Below are positions 9,680-19,063 of a DNA stretch of 64,000 bases, one piece after another. The notes under the pieces were generated by a model. The model saw only the letters and a list, made by a program, of their open reading frames with translations, was not told the origin of the DNA and ran no database searches. The DNA comes from CAVZTA01 sp963778025 (lineage in GTDB: Bacteria > Chloroflexota > Limnocylindria > Limnocylindrales > CSP1-4): positions 1 to 64,000 of the forward strand of contig CAVZTA010000016.1 in NCBI GenBank assembly GCA_963778025.1, written 5' to 3'. The position numbers were made by a program, and so were the translations under genes. Each line of letters starts with the position of its first letter. Positions within the stretch are counted from its first letter, which is position 1.

Positions 9680-10660
9680 ATGCCGATCATCGACGTCCAT
9701 ACGCACATGTTCACGCGGCGCTGGCTCGAGCTGCTGCGCGCACACGGCTCGCCATATTCCGTCCAGGTCCGCCCCGACGGCCGCGACGAGATCTTCCGGG
9801 GCGCGACGCCGGTCGTGTTCCCGCAGCCGGGCCACTTCGACTACGACCTGCGGATCGAGGCCATGGACGCGGCCGGCATCGATGTCTCGATCGTGTCGCT
9901 CACCTGCCCCAACGTGTACTGGGGCGGCGAGGAGGTCAGCAGCGAGGCGGCGCGCGAGTCGAACGCCTCGATGGCGGTCGCCCAGCGGCGCTACGGCGAC
10001 CGGATCCGGTGGCTCGCCTCGCTGCCCTGGGAGTACCCGGAGCGGGCACTCGAGGAGCTCAGACGTTCGTGTGACGAGGGCGCCGTCGGCGTCATGGTCA
10101 TCGCCAACGTCGCCGGCCGCTCACTGACAGAGCCCGCGTTCGCGCCCATCTGGGCCGAGATCGATCGACGCGCCCTGCCGGTCCTCGTCCACCCCGGCGA
10201 GCCGCCCGGCGCGGACCTGATGGACATGGGCTCATACGACCTTTCCTGGCTCGTCGGCTTCATGTTCGACACGACGCTGGCGATCACGCGGCTGATCTTC
10301 GATGGCTTCCTCGATCGGTATCCGGACCTCAAGCTCATCGCCGCGCACGGCGGGGGCACCCTCCCCTACCTCGTGGGGCGGATGACGAAGGGCGACGAGG
10401 TCGAGCTGCCGCAGCGGCGTCGGATGACGGCGCCACCGCGCGAGTACCTGCGCCGTATCTGGTACGACTGCATCACCTACGACCTCGGCGCGCTCCAGTA
10501 CCTCATCTCGGTCGTCGGCGCGGAGCGAGTGCTCTTCGGGACCGACTGGCCGCACCAGGTCCACGACATCGCGGGCTCGCTCGCGCATACCGCCGCGCTC
10601 CCACCTGCGGAGCGTGACGCGGTCCGCGGCGAGAACGCCGTGCGGCTGTTCCGGCTCTGA
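9680..10660 (+). CDS. Amidohydrolase family protein (ACMSD-like metal-dependent hydrolase)
   Basis: A 326-residue TIM-barrel amidohydrolase of the amidohydrolase_2 (ACMSD/decarboxylase) group. Metal ligands are visible: the N-terminal 'DVHTHMF' (His7, His9), a middle 'VLVHPGEPP' histidine, 'LIAAHGGGTLPYL' histidine, and the late 'LFGTDWPH' aspartate. Members decarboxylate or hydrolyse aromatic or amino-acid-derived carboxylates, often in aromatic catabolism. The substrate here is unknown. The length is typical and the frame is intact. It starts at the first ATG, 73 bp after the MFS gene, on the same strand. Confidence 0.9.
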   Translation: MPIIDVHTHMFTRRWLELLRAHGSPYSVQVRPDGRDEIFRGATPVVFPQPGHFDYDLRIEAMDAAGIDVSIVSLTCPNVYWGGEEVSSEAARESNASMAVAQRRYGDRIRWLASLPWEYPERALEELRRSCDEGAVGVMVIANVAGRSLTEPAFAPIWAEIDRRALPVLVHPGEPPGADLMDMGSYDLSWLVGFMFDTTLAITRLIFDGFLDRYPDLKLIAAHGGGTLPYLVGRMTKGDEVELPQRRRMTAPPREYLRRIWYDCITYDLGALQYLISVVGAERVLFGTDWPHQVHDIAGSLAHTAALPPAERDAVRGENAVRLFRL

Positions 10661-10746
10661 GGCGCCGCGACGTGGGACTGACGGAGCACGCGAACGACTG
10701 ACCGACGCCTTGACGCAGTGTCATCCGCACATACCCTTCCGGGACC

Positions 10747-11538
10747 TTGCCGCGCGTCCTTGCCGTCCTCGCAGCTTTCGGACTCGCGCTCGCGATCCTC
10801 GCGACCCCTGCGTCGGTCGACGCGAGGCCGAAGCCCAAGCCGACGCCCACCCCGCGGCCGACGCCGACCGTCAGTCCCACGCCGTCTCCGACGGCCTCGC
10901 CCACGTTCGTCGCCGGGATCGACGTCAGCTATCACCAGGGCACGATCGACTGGTCGCGCGTGGCCGCGGCCGGGAAGCGCTTCGCGTTCATCCGGGCATC
11001 TGCCGGCACCCTGACCGCCGACACGATGTACACCGCGAACCGTTCCGGAGCGCGCGCTGCAGGGCTGACCATCGGCTCGTACCACTTCGCGAATCCCGAT
11101 CCCGCCGCGAACGATGCGGCCAACGAAGCGAGCTGGTTCCTCCAGCACGCGACGATCACCTCCGGCGACCTGTTGCCGGTCCTCGACCTGGAGGTCGCGA
11201 ACGGCCTCGGCTCGGCCGCGCTCATCGCGTGGACCCAGACGTGGCTGGAGCGGGTGTACGGCGCGACCGGGGTCCGGCCGGTCATCTACACGAACGCCGG
11301 CTTCTGGACGAGCTCGATGGCGAACACCGACTGGTTCGCGCGCAACGGTTATCCAGTGCTCTGGGTCGCCCACTGGACGAGCGCGTCGCAGCCGAACGTC
11401 CCGGCGGGCGATTGGGGCGGCAACGGCTGGCGTTTCTGGCAGTACTCGAGCACCGGATCGGTGCCCGGGATCACCGGAGCGGTCGACCTCGATCGCTTCA
11501 ACGGCAGCGCGATCCCGGGGTCGGTCCTGGTCCCCTGA
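10747..11538 (+). CDS. Secreted GH25 lysozyme
   Basis: A 263-residue exported glycoside hydrolase family 25 muramidase. It has a signal peptide (residues 1-26), a Pro/Thr/Ser-rich linker (about residues 27-54, a PTPTPRPTPT-type repeat) and then the GH25 barrel. The barrel starts 'GIDVSYHQGTIDW', with the family's first catalytic-site Asp, continues through the acidic 'VLDLEV' (DxE) motif, and ends 'WRFWQYSSTGSVPGITGAVD'. It probably cleaves peptidoglycan MurNAc-GlcNAc bonds outside the cell. The start is TTG at 10747, supported by the signal peptide although the ribosome site is weak. Confidence 0.9.
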   Translation: MPRVLAVLAAFGLALAILATPASVDARPKPKPTPTPRPTPTVSPTPSPTASPTFVAGIDVSYHQGTIDWSRVAAAGKRFAFIRASAGTLTADTMYTANRSGARAAGLTIGSYHFANPDPAANDAANEASWFLQHATITSGDLLPVLDLEVANGLGSAALIAWTQTWLERVYGATGVRPVIYTNAGFWTSSMANTDWFARNGYPVLWVAHWTSASQPNVPAGDWGGNGWRFWQYSSTGSVPGITGAVDLDRFNGSAIPGSVLVP

Positions 11539-11554
11539 ACCGGCGGTGGCGAGC

Positions 11555-11956
11555 TCAGAAGTCGCGCCGGCCCGAGAAGGAATCCACGACGAACGGTCGC
11601 GTCGCGGCGTAGATCGCGAGGCGGAGGCCGCCGGGCGCGCGGAACGTCGTGCATGGTCCGGGCGGCAGCTCGATCGTCCGGTCCGGCACCCATCCGCGCG
11701 ACTTCAGCATCGCCGACGACGCGGCCAGGTCATCCACCCGGTGGACGAGGACCGGGCGGTCATCAGGCAGGTGGTCGGTCAACAGGAGGGCCGGCCCGTC
11801 GGGTGCGACCCGGAGCATCGCCACGCGGGTGCCGCCGTCGTCGATCGCGAAGATCAGCTCCGCCCCGAGCACGTCGACGAACCAGTGCGCATCGACGGCG
11901 ACGTCCGAGCTGGGCGCGTACACGTAGTCCAGCTGGCCCAGCGGCGGTCCGTCCAT
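11555..11956 (-). CDS. VOC (glyoxalase/bleomycin-resistance) family protein
   Basis: A 133-residue vicinal-oxygen-chelate protein with two beta-alpha-beta-beta-beta modules: 'LDYVYAPSSDVAVDAHWFVDVLGAELIF' and 'VHRVDDLAASSAMLKSRGW' followed by 'TTFRAPGGLRLAIY'. VOC proteins include glyoxalases, dioxygenases and antibiotic-binding proteins; the exact reaction is not evident. The ATG at 11956 fits the usual start just before the first strand, so the longer upstream extension is ignored. The gene is convergent with the lysozyme gene, 16 bp apart. Confidence 0.75.
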   Translation of the reverse strand: MDGPPLGQLDYVYAPSSDVAVDAHWFVDVLGAELIFAIDDGGTRVAMLRVAPDGPALLLTDHLPDDRPVLVHRVDDLAASSAMLKSRGWVPDRTIELPPGPCTTFRAPGGLRLAIYAATRPFVVDSFSGRRDF

Positions 11957-12073
11957 GCCCGGAGCGTACGCCGATGCTGTTTCGAGCCGGCAGTCGTCGT
12001 GGGGCGGCACGATCCTCGTTCAGGAGCGATGCTTGGGGCCTGTCACCCATCACTCTTTGGAGGTCGCGCTTCC

Positions 12074-12592
12074 ATGCGCTTCAAAGCACCCGCCGCGCTT
12101 CTCGCCGCCGCCGGCCTCGTGGCCATCGCCGCCGCTCCGGTCGCCGCCGCGCGTCCCTCGACCGGGTACAGCGCGCCGGTCGTGGACTGGGTCCAGCCGA
12201 CGGTCGCCGCCCACGCCGATGGCTCGGCGACCGTGCACGTCCAGTACACCTGCTGGGGCGGCGACGCCGGCACGCACGTGTACATCGGCGTCAAGCAGGG
12301 TCCCGAGGTCAACGCCACGGACCACACCAGCAGCCAGTTCGCCCAGACCTTCTACAGCACGAACTGGAACTCCGACTCGGGCGGGAACGCGCTGACCTGC
12401 GACGGCCACAAGCAGAACCAGCAGTTCACCGTCAAGCCCGATCCGTTCTTCTGGAACGCCGCGAACGCCCCGCTGCTCTCGAAGGGCGAGGCCTTCATCC
12501 AGGTCTGCATCTTCGACAGCACGAACACCGGCGACACGGACCCCAACGGCTTCGCGTTCGACTACTCGATGCGCAAGGTCGTCACCGGCTAG
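12074..12592 (+). CDS. Secreted protein of unknown function
   Basis: A 172-residue exported protein, family not recognised. It has a clear signal peptide (MRFKAPAALLAAAGLVAIAA, cleavage after 'VAAA') and then a compact beta-rich domain. Cysteines at 'YTCWGG', 'LTCDG' and 'QVCIF' may form disulphides, and the strand-like segment 'ATVHVQYTCWGGDAGTHVY' is recognisable. A TTGGAGG site lies about 10 nt before the ATG. It stands alone between divergent and convergent neighbours and is followed by a strong hairpin terminator. Confidence 0.75.
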   Translation: MRFKAPAALLAAAGLVAIAAAPVAAARPSTGYSAPVVDWVQPTVAAHADGSATVHVQYTCWGGDAGTHVYIGVKQGPEVNATDHTSSQFAQTFYSTNWNSDSGGNALTCDGHKQNQQFTVKPDPFFWNAANAPLLSKGEAFIQVCIFDSTNTGDTDPNGFAFDYSMRKVVTG

Positions 12593-12606
12593 GACGTACC
12601 TCGAGA

Positions 12607-12637
12607 CTGCGGCCGGCGACACGATCGCCGGTCGCAG
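12607..12637. terminator. Bidirectional hairpin terminator
   Basis: Inverted repeat with a 13-bp stem (CTGCGGCCGGCGA against TCGCCGGTCGCAG, one mismatch) and a 5-nt loop, placed between two convergent genes (ends at 12592 and 12651). There is no T-tract, as is usual in high-GC genomes. Confidence 0.6.
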
Positions 12638-12650
12638 ATGGGACCGGCGA

Positions 12651-13100
12651 TCAGGCCGGTGCCGCGGCCGCCATCGCGTTGGTCCCATCCGAGAGCACGG
12701 GCGAGATGAGCCCGAAGACGTTGCCGTCCGGATCGAGCAGGTAGCCGCCGCGACCGATCCCCGGCCAGTCGGTCGCCGGGAGGGCCTCGGTGCCGCCGAG
12801 CTCCAGACCGCGGCGCATCAGGCCGTCGACATCCTCGACACCGACCACGATGTTGCAGCCGTTGACCGGTGCGCCGACCTCGGGACGAGGACCCATCCGC
12901 TGGGTCAGGCCGCCGTTGATGCCCATGCCGGGTCGCCCGGCGACATTGCCGATGGCGCCCTCGCCGGTGTCGATGACCCAGTACGGCTGATCGCCGCTGC
13001 CGTAGTCCTGGAACTGCCACCCCAGCAGGCCGGAGTAGAAGTCGATGAGCTTCTGCGGCTCCGATGCGTGGATCTCGAAATGGACGACGAGGTTGGCCAT
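12651..13100 (-). CDS. VOC family protein
   Basis: A 149-residue single VOC-fold protein. It begins 'VVHFEIHASEPQKLIDFYSGLLGWQF', the classic first module with a His metal ligand, and ends 'GYLLDPDGNVFGLISPV'. This matches proteins annotated as glyoxalase/bleomycin-resistance or PhnB-like; the substrate is unknown. AAGGAGAG precedes the ATG. It is convergent with the upstream secreted-protein gene. Confidence 0.85.
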   Translation of the reverse strand: MANLVVHFEIHASEPQKLIDFYSGLLGWQFQDYGSGDQPYWVIDTGEGAIGNVAGRPGMGINGGLTQRMGPRPEVGAPVNGCNIVVGVEDVDGLMRRGLELGGTEALPATDWPGIGRGGYLLDPDGNVFGLISPVLSDGTNAMAAAAPA

Positions 13101-13265
13101 GTCGCTCTCCTTGGCGCGGTCCCGCCGCCCCAGTATGAGCCGATGTCGCCGATCCGACCCGCGACGAGCTTCCGCCGTCGAGCCGTCACGGCGGACCGAC
13201 GAGCGAACGACGAGGCCCGCCCTCGAAGGGACGGGCCTCGATCGCGCCAGGACCGAACGGTCGCG

Positions 13266-13599
13266 TCAGCCTTCCGCCGGCGGGCCGTAATTCGGGTTGC
13301 ACGCGCGCCCCGGATGCAACCCGAGCGGTGCGATCGCGTCGCGAGCGGCCTTGGGGATCTGGCCCCAGGACTGGGCGTGGCCCGGGACGCCCTTGCTGCC
13401 GCCCGCTTCGAACTGCAGGTCCTCCTGGCCGGAGAACGCACAGAACGACCGCGCGTGCAGCCCGGTCCCCCACTTGCCTCCACCTTCCACGTGGAGGCTC
13501 TTGCCGTTCCCGCGTCACCTCGCCGGCGAAGGCGGCGCTGGCGGCCAGGGTCGCGAGGAGCGCGGTCGCGGCAAGCGCGCTGATGAGTCGTCGGATCAT
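13266..13599 (-). CDS. Small secreted protein (one frameshift)
   Basis: About 110 residues, not recognised. The first frame gives a signal peptide, MIRRLISALAATALLATLAA, ending in the AxA-type 'AAFAGEV'. Near 13505 the frame breaks, and the next frame gives the mature part 'VEGGGKWGTGLHARSFCAF' through 'CNPNYGPPAEG'. The mature part holds two cysteines and is rich in Gly and Pro. The start at 13599 has a GGGAG site. The break looks like a single-base error because codon use and hydrophilicity are normal on both sides. Confidence 0.6.
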
Positions 13600-13976
13600 C
13601 CGACTCCCCTCCTTCGGTCCGAGGTCGGTCTCGCCACTGGCGTGCGACACGCGCCGGGGCGACCGTTCTCACGGGGCGTCGCGTCGTGGACCCCCCGCGG
13701 TCCTGCCTCCTCTGTCCGTCCCGGCATCATCGGTGACGCATCGCCGCCGGGCGAGCGCACCACGGACGAAACGGTGCTGCCATGCACCGCTGTCCTCGCG
13801 TGCGCGGGCCGGACCTAGTCGACCGGCGGGTCGCGTCGAGCGACGCGAGCGCCTCGCGTCGAGTGGCCCGTGTTCGGGGCGCGCCAGGACGACGTCGCGA
13901 TCGACGCCCGCCCGCACGATCGACGGACGCTCCAGGCCGGTCACGCGTGGTCCGACGGGCACCGGCCCGCCACGAG
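13600..13976. other. Gene-free interval with a terminator-like hairpin
   Basis: No convincing gene in either strand. At 13841-13861 there is a perfect 9-bp stem (CGACGCGAG and CTCGCGTCG) with a 3-nt loop, set about 115 nt downstream of the cNMP-binding gene that ends at 13977. It may terminate that transcript. The right part should carry the promoter of the small secreted protein that begins at 13599. Confidence 0.4.
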
Positions 13977-14973
13977 CTAGGTCTCGCGATGGTGAGTCGC
14001 TTCGAGCGAGCTGAGGGCCTCGGGATCGAGCGCATCCGATGGCACGCCCGCGACCCGCCCGGGCGTCCGAGCCCGAAGGGTCGCCGTCCGAGTGCCGTCG
14101 AGGAGCGACGCGCGTTCGCCGACGACGGCGCCCGGACCGATCTCGGCGACCTCGCGGTCGTCGACCTCCACGACGAACATCCCGTCGAGGATCAGGATAG
14201 ACCTCGGTGCCGGGCTCGCCCTGTCGCACCAGCGCCTCGCCCTCGGCGATGGTGCGGATCCGGGGCTTCGCACCGCCACGCATGATCGACGTCGACAGCG
14301 AGCGCTCCAGCGCTGACTCCACGGCCGCGACCACAGCCGGCGAGTCCTGCTCGCCCCACGGCGTCCGGTCGCCGTAGGAGTGGTTGAACCACTTGCCGAA
14401 GTCGATGACGCCGGACTTCTCGACCAGGCGCCCCTCGTCGTCGTAGACCCAGTGGCGGGGGAACGGACTCGCGCCCACAAGCTCGTGGCTGGAGCTGCCG
14501 TCGGCGTTGATCGTGAGGGCCAGCGTCGTCCAGGCGATGGACGGCCAGAACTGGACGAACGGCTTGTGCGGGACCGGTCGGGGCGTCGGCAGGCCCATGC
14601 GACCGCCGACCGTCTGCACGAATCGCGCCCCGGACTCCCCGACCTCCGGCTCGTGCCGGATGTCCGGGAGGTGGACGGCCGGGAAACGAAGGGCCGCCGG
14701 TCCGACGCGCACGGTCGTCGCGCCGATATGGCCCTGGCCGAGGTGTCCGGCGTTCACGATCCGGCCGTCGTCGACCTCGATGAACGCTCGCAGCTCATTG
14801 GCCTCCCGGAACCGGTCGGTCACGCGCAGGTCCTCGAGGTCGTCGAGGTGGTCGGGCGGCGGCTCGTCGTAGTGGGTCACGCCCAGCTCGAACGGGACCT
14901 TCGATGGCCCCGTGATCGCCTCCGACGGGATCCACGAAACGGCCGTGACCGAGGACTCGATGCGCGTCACCAC
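13977..14973 (-). CDS. Cyclic nucleotide-binding domain protein with novel N-terminal domain (one frameshift)
   Basis: About 331 residues. The N-terminal ~230 residues form a globular domain I cannot name (motifs 'ANELRAFIEVDDGRIVNAGH' and 'GKWFNHSYGDRTPWGEQD'). The C-terminal ~90 residues are a cAMP/cGMP-binding (CRP-type) beta-roll: 'IAEGEALVRQGEPG', then 'ILDGMFVVEV' and a phosphate-binding cassette, 'GAVVGERASLLDGTRTATL', with the conserved Glu and Arg. Near 14200 the frame breaks in the first turn of the roll. There is no HTH after the roll, so this is not a CRP-type regulator. It may sense cyclic nucleotides made by the cyclases found elsewhere in the window (inference). Confidence 0.7.
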
Positions 14974-15324
14974 TGGATGGTCTCCTCACGCCCCGGAGAT
15001 CGAGCGTGACGCACCGCTGAGCCGTCGGCGCGCCGCTCTCTGAACCATCCGGGACTACCGACAATCTATCGGGGTCGAGCGCCCCGGACCGGGTGCGCCA
15101 ACGCCGGCGACCGGTGCTCCGCCATCGCGGATCGCCGGATGACGTACCGCGAACCCGGCATGGCGACCTCCTTGCGCGCGGGGCGGCTCCTCGTCGCAAC
15201 GCTACGCCGCACCCGTCTCGCTGCTTGCCCCGTCGGCCCTGCCCGCCGGCCGTTCCACGACTTCCCTCCGGCGAGATACTTCGGCGGCGGCGCGATGACC
15301 ACCCCAGGCGGAAGGCGCGACACG
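14974..15324. other. Divergent intergenic region
   Basis: No gene is supported in these 351 bp between two divergent genes. The only relatively AT-rich patch (about 15050-15075, around a CCGA/TCGG inverted pair) is the likeliest promoter site. A GC-rich inverted repeat follows at about 15078-15100. An in-frame upstream extension of the FAD gene exists but has no ribosome site and no homology-like content. Confidence 0.35.
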
Positions 15325-16438
15325 ATGCGGATCCTGATCGTCGGTGGCGGCGTGGCCGGGTTGGCGATGGCGCGTGCGCTCCGGCGCGTCGGGCTCGCGA
15401 GCGAGATCGTCGAACGCGCCGACGCGTGGCGCATCGAGTCGGCCGGCGTCTACGTGCCGGGCAATGGGATGCGCGCGCTCCAGCGGCTGGGACTGGCCGA
15501 CGATGTGGCGGCCGCCGGAGCGGTCGTCGACGTGCGCCGACTTCGCGATGACCGCGGACGACTCCTGATCGAGTTCGACGAAGCCGACTTCTGGCGGCCC
15601 GTGGCGCTGCCGATCGCCCTGCCGCGACGCGAGCTGCACCGGATCCTCGTGGATGGCGCGGCGGACACGCCGATCCGATTCGGCGTCACCGTCGGGTCCG
15701 TCGTCGACCTGGGCGACGCGGTCGAGGTCGGCTTCACCGACGGCGCGAGCGGCGCGTACGACCTCGTCATCGGCGCGGACGGGGTCCACTCGGCGGTCCG
15801 GCGGCTCGTGTTCGGCGGCCCGCAAGCACGACTCCTGGGCCAGGTGAGCTGGCGCTACCTGGTCGAGGGCCGCACCGACATCGCGGGCTGGAATGGCTGG
15901 CTGGGTGGTGACCGGTCGTTCCTCGCGCTGGCGCTGGGCGGCGGTCGCGTCTACTGCTACGGCGACGTTCGGTCATCGACCGCGGATGATCCGACGCACG
16001 GCGATCGCGCCGCGTTCGGTCAGCTGTTCTCCGGATTCGCCGAGCCGGTCCCGTCGCTGCTGCAGGGGATCGCCCGTTCGGGGGAGCTGCACGTGGCGCC
16101 GATCGAGGAGGTCTGGCCGCCGACCTGGACGAAGGGACGGGCGGTGCTGATCGGGGATGCGGCCCACGCGAGCTCCCCGAACATGGCCGAGGGTGCCTCA
16201 CTGGCGATGGAGGACGCGCTCGTCCTCGCCGAGCTCCTGGCGGCGGACGCGGACGTCGGCAGCGGCGCTGGGCGCCTTCACGGCGCGGCGGGCGCCGCGG
16301 GTCCGGTGGGTGCAGGACAAGACGCACGCTCGCGACCGGCTCCGCTACCTGCCACCGGCACTGCGGGGCGTGGTCATGCGCGCGGCAGGTCGGCGGACCT
16401 TCCGGGCGCACTACCGCCCGCTGCTCGAGCTCCCGTGA
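15325..16438 (+). CDS. FAD-dependent monooxygenase, aromatic hydroxylase type (one frameshift)
   Basis: Class A flavoprotein monooxygenase (PHBH/TetX-like), about 370 residues. The Rossmann motif 'ILIVGGGVAGLAMARAL' opens the protein, the 'DLVIGADGVHSAVRR' DG motif lies near residue 150, and 'GRAVLIGDAAHASSPNMAEG' is the GD FAD-ribityl motif. Near 16265 the frame breaks and the alternative frame gives the C-terminal helix ('RRAPRVRWVQDKTHARDRL') with a stop at 16438. ATG 15325 follows GGAAGG and directly precedes the dinucleotide fold; ATG 15295 is an alternative. The substrate is unknown. The family hydroxylates aromatics or polyketide-like drugs using NAD(P)H and O2. Confidence 0.87.
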
Positions 16439-16457
16439 GCGACCGCCATCGGGTCGG

Positions 16458-17898
16458 TCACCGGCGGTGGTCAGCCCAGCCGGCGGCGCTCGCTCGGATG
16501 GCGTCGATCAGCGCGGTCAGGTCTGCTTCGGTCGTTCGCGGGTTGATGATCGTCGTCCGGAGCCAGGTGCGGTCCCGGAGCCGCGTCTTCACGAGGTAGA
16601 ACGCCCCCGACTGCACGAGCTCCTCGCGGACCGCCAGCTGCAGCGCGTCCAGGTCGGAGACACCTTCGGGCACGAACCGGAAGCAGACGATGTTCGCCTG
16701 CGGTTCCACCGCCAGCTCGAAGTCGGGAGCCGACGCGAGCTCGCCCGCGAACCAGCGTGCGAGGTCGAAGGTCCGCGTCACGTAGTCGGCGAAGAAGTCG
16801 GTGCCGTGCGCGGCGAGTGAGCCGTAGAGCTCCAACGCCATCATCCGCTTGGTGCACTCGAGGGTCCGCAGTCCGGAATCCCACCAGGCGAACTCGCCCT
16901 CGCGCGCCTGGAACCCGACGTACGACTGGTCCTGGTGGAACGCCCGATCGGCGGCGCCGCGACGGCGGTACACCACCGCGGTCATCAGGGCGGGCATCAG
17001 CAGCATCTTGTGCGCGTCGATCACGACCGAATCGGCGCGGTCGATCCCAGCCACGAGATGGCGGTACCTCGGTGTCAGCGCGGCCGGCGCGCCGTGCGCC
17101 CCGTCGACGTGGAACCAGAGGTCGTGCTCCGCCGCATAGTCGGCGATCGCCTCGAGCGGATCGAACGCGCCGGTCGCGGTCGAGCACGCACTCCCCACGA
17201 CCGCGAAGACCCGCCGTCCGGCATCGTGCGCCCGGCGGTGGGCGTCGGCGAGGCTGGACGGATCGAGCCGGAAATCGTCGTCGACCCGGACCGGGACGAC
17301 GCCACCGGCGCCGAGACCCAGGACCCGTGCGGCTCGGTCGTTCGAGTAGTGCGCCTGTTCCGAGACGAGGATGGCCAGGGGCTGGGCGCCGGCCAACCCA
17401 TCGGTCCACGGGTCGACATCCGTGATCGACTGCCGGGCTGCGGCGAGCGCCGTGAGGTTCCCGGCCGAGCCCCCCGAGGTGAACAGGCCCTCGACGTCGG
17501 GACCGAACCCGAGCACGGTCCCGAGCCACTCGAGCAGCCGCTTCTCCATCGCGTTCGAGACCGGGCCCATCTCGTACTCCGCGGTCCCGTTGTTGAGGAC
17601 GGCCGACACGAGCTCCGCCAGCGCCGCCGAACCGATCGGCGCGCTGACCTGATGACCGATGTACCGGGGGTGATGGATGTGGTGCGAGTCGGCGAGCACG
17701 GCCGGCAGCAGGTCCACGAGCGACGCTCGGCGCCCGCTGTCGCCGGGCACCGGCCACCGCTCGAGCGAGACGGCGGGAGGGCGCGTAGTCGAGCACCGGG
17801 CCCTCGCCGGCGCCCGTCCGCGCGAGATAGTCGGCCAGCTGGTCGACGACCGCGTGACCGGATGCCCGGAACGCCTCGGGGTCGTATGGATCGTCCAC
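16458..17898 (-). CDS. PLP-dependent group II decarboxylase (aromatic-L-amino-acid decarboxylase-like; one frameshift)
   Basis: About 480 residues. Start MDDPYDPEAFRASGHAVVDQ (ATG 17898), then a frame break near 17785, after which the long frame runs to 16458. Group II decarboxylase features are 'LFTSGGSAGNLTALAAAR' (PLP phosphate loop), 'WFHVDGAHGA' (Asp and His contacting PLP) and 'DSVVIDAHKMLLMPAL' with the Schiff-base lysine. It is expected to decarboxylate aromatic or acidic amino acids to amines. The helical 'CTKRMMALELYGSL' and C-terminal 'LRTTIINPRTTEADL' are also typical. Convergent with the FAD gene, 19 bp apart. Confidence 0.88.
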
Positions 17899-17991
17899 GG
17901 CATGCCTCGCTTCTCGGTGGATCCAGCTCGGATCAGTGCCCTGCGGATGAGCGCTCTAGATTCGCAGGCGGGGTGTGTCCCATCGCGCGAC

Positions 17992-18177
17992 TCATGCAGT
18001 CAGCGCCGCATCCTCGAGCAGCCGGCTGATCTCGGCGAGCGATGGCGCGGCGCGCAGCCGCTCGAAGATCGTCCGGGCGTGCTGGAGGACCGGGACCGCT
18101 TCGGGGGTCCGACCGGCTGCGACGAGGCCCCTCCCCTGGCCCAGCAATGCGAAGGCGAGCTCGGGGCCGCCGGACAT
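17992..18177 (-). pseudogene. Remnant of a TPR-type protein C-terminus
   Basis: A 61-residue frame, 'ELAFALLGQGRGLVAAGRTP' through 'AEISRLLEDAALTA', which reads like the last tetratricopeptide helices of a large signal-transduction ATPase or cyclase-ATPase. No upstream domain is present: the frame starts abruptly 120 bp before the divergent ClbS-like gene. I infer a truncated remnant or the end of a deletion. It could instead be a tiny intact gene, but the sequence looks like an internal-to-terminal TPR repeat. Confidence 0.45.
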
Positions 18178-18297
18178 GGGCGCACGGACGCATCGTCGAT
18201 CGGGAGGCCCGGATCGGCAAGGCGACACGCTTCGCCACTGATTCGCGACGGTACGCTGCGACCGTCAGGATGGAGCCAGTCGGCCGCGGAGGTGGGG

Positions 18298-18792
18298 ATG
18301 AGCGACGAGGAACGGCGCGAGGCATTGGTCGAAGCGATCGGTGGTGTCCGCGAGCGCTGGCGGCGACTCGTGGCGGACGTCGGTCCGACCAGGCTGGAGG
18401 AGCCTGGCGCGATGGGCGAGTGGACCTTCAAGGACGTCGCGGCGCATCTCACGGCGTGGCGCCGACGGACCGTCGTCCGTCTCGAGGCCGCAGCGCGCGG
18501 CGAGGCGGAGCCGCCTCCCCCGTGGCCGGCCGACCTGGTGGACGGCCCGGACGATCCCATCAATGCCTGGATCCACGAGCGGACGAAGGACCGCCCGGCG
18601 AGCGAGCTGCTGGCGGATGCCGATGCCGTCTACGAGGACTTCATCGCCGCGGTCCGCGCGCTGCCGATCGACATCGCGACCGACCCGAAGCGCTTCCCCT
18701 GGCTTGTCGGTCAGGCGCTCGTGGACGCCGACTTCGGCGGCCATCTCGGCGAGCACGAGCCCGACGTCCGCCGCTGGTTGGGATCCACCTGA
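18298..18792 (+). CDS. ClbS/DfsB-like (DinB superfamily) four-helix-bundle protein
   Basis: A 164-residue helical protein. The first half, 'EAIGGVRERWRRLVADV' then 'GEWTFKDVAAHLTAWRRRTV', matches the ClbS/DfsB (DUF1706) and DinB pattern, with a conserved Trp and His in the 'WTFKDVAAHLTAW' helix. 'NAWIHERTKDRPASELLAD' is also characteristic. ClbS hydrolyses the colibactin cyclopropane; most relatives have unknown roles in thiol or toxin chemistry. GGAGG lies 5 nt before the ATG, so the long upstream frame extension is not used. Followed by a strong terminator hairpin. Confidence 0.8.
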   Translation: MSDEERREALVEAIGGVRERWRRLVADVGPTRLEEPGAMGEWTFKDVAAHLTAWRRRTVVRLEAAARGEAEPPPPWPADLVDGPDDPINAWIHERTKDRPASELLADADAVYEDFIAAVRALPIDIATDPKRFPWLVGQALVDADFGGHLGEHEPDVRRWLGST

Positions 18793-18797
18793 AACGA

Positions 18798-18833
18798 TGA
18801 CGCCGGGCGGAGTCGGTGCCCCACCCGGCGTCA
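18798..18833. terminator. Hairpin terminator between convergent genes
   Basis: Perfect 10-bp stem (TGACGCCGGG and CCCGGCGTCA) with a 16-nt loop, starting 6 nt after the stop at 18792 and ahead of the minus-strand frame ending at 18855. Confidence 0.65.
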
Positions 18834-18854
18834 GCGGTCAGGGGCGCGAGCGGG

Positions 18855-18998
18855 TCAGCTGCCGGCCTCGGCCCAGAGCGTCGGGTAGCCCGGCATGTCC
18901 ACGCTCCCGATCCATGCGAAGTCCTCCAGCGCGCGCATGTCGGCCGACCGGCCGAGCAGGCCGATGTACAGGCCCGCCTCGAGCCCATTGACGCGCAT
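18855..18998 (-). CDS. Very small hypothetical protein or gene remnant
   Basis: A 47-residue frame, MRVNGLEAGLYIGLLGRSAD onward, ending 'DMPGYPTLWAEAGS'. Composition is protein-like and unlike the surrounding noise, but I cannot name a family. It sits between the terminator and the end of the flavin oxidoreductase gene. It could equally be the C-terminal remnant of a lost gene. No clear ribosome site precedes the ATG. Confidence 0.3.
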   Translation of the reverse strand: MRVNGLEAGLYIGLLGRSADMRALEDFAWIGSVDMPGYPTLWAEAGS

Positions 18999-19063
18999 CG
19001 AGGCGCAGATGGGGCCTGACGAACGTCGATATCCGCGCGGCGGAACGTCCGAAGATCGGCCGG

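Noticed and set aside
15139..15324. N-terminal extension of the FAD monooxygenase
   Set aside because: Arg/Pro-rich, precedes the dinucleotide-binding fold that normally starts the protein, and lacks a ribosome site.
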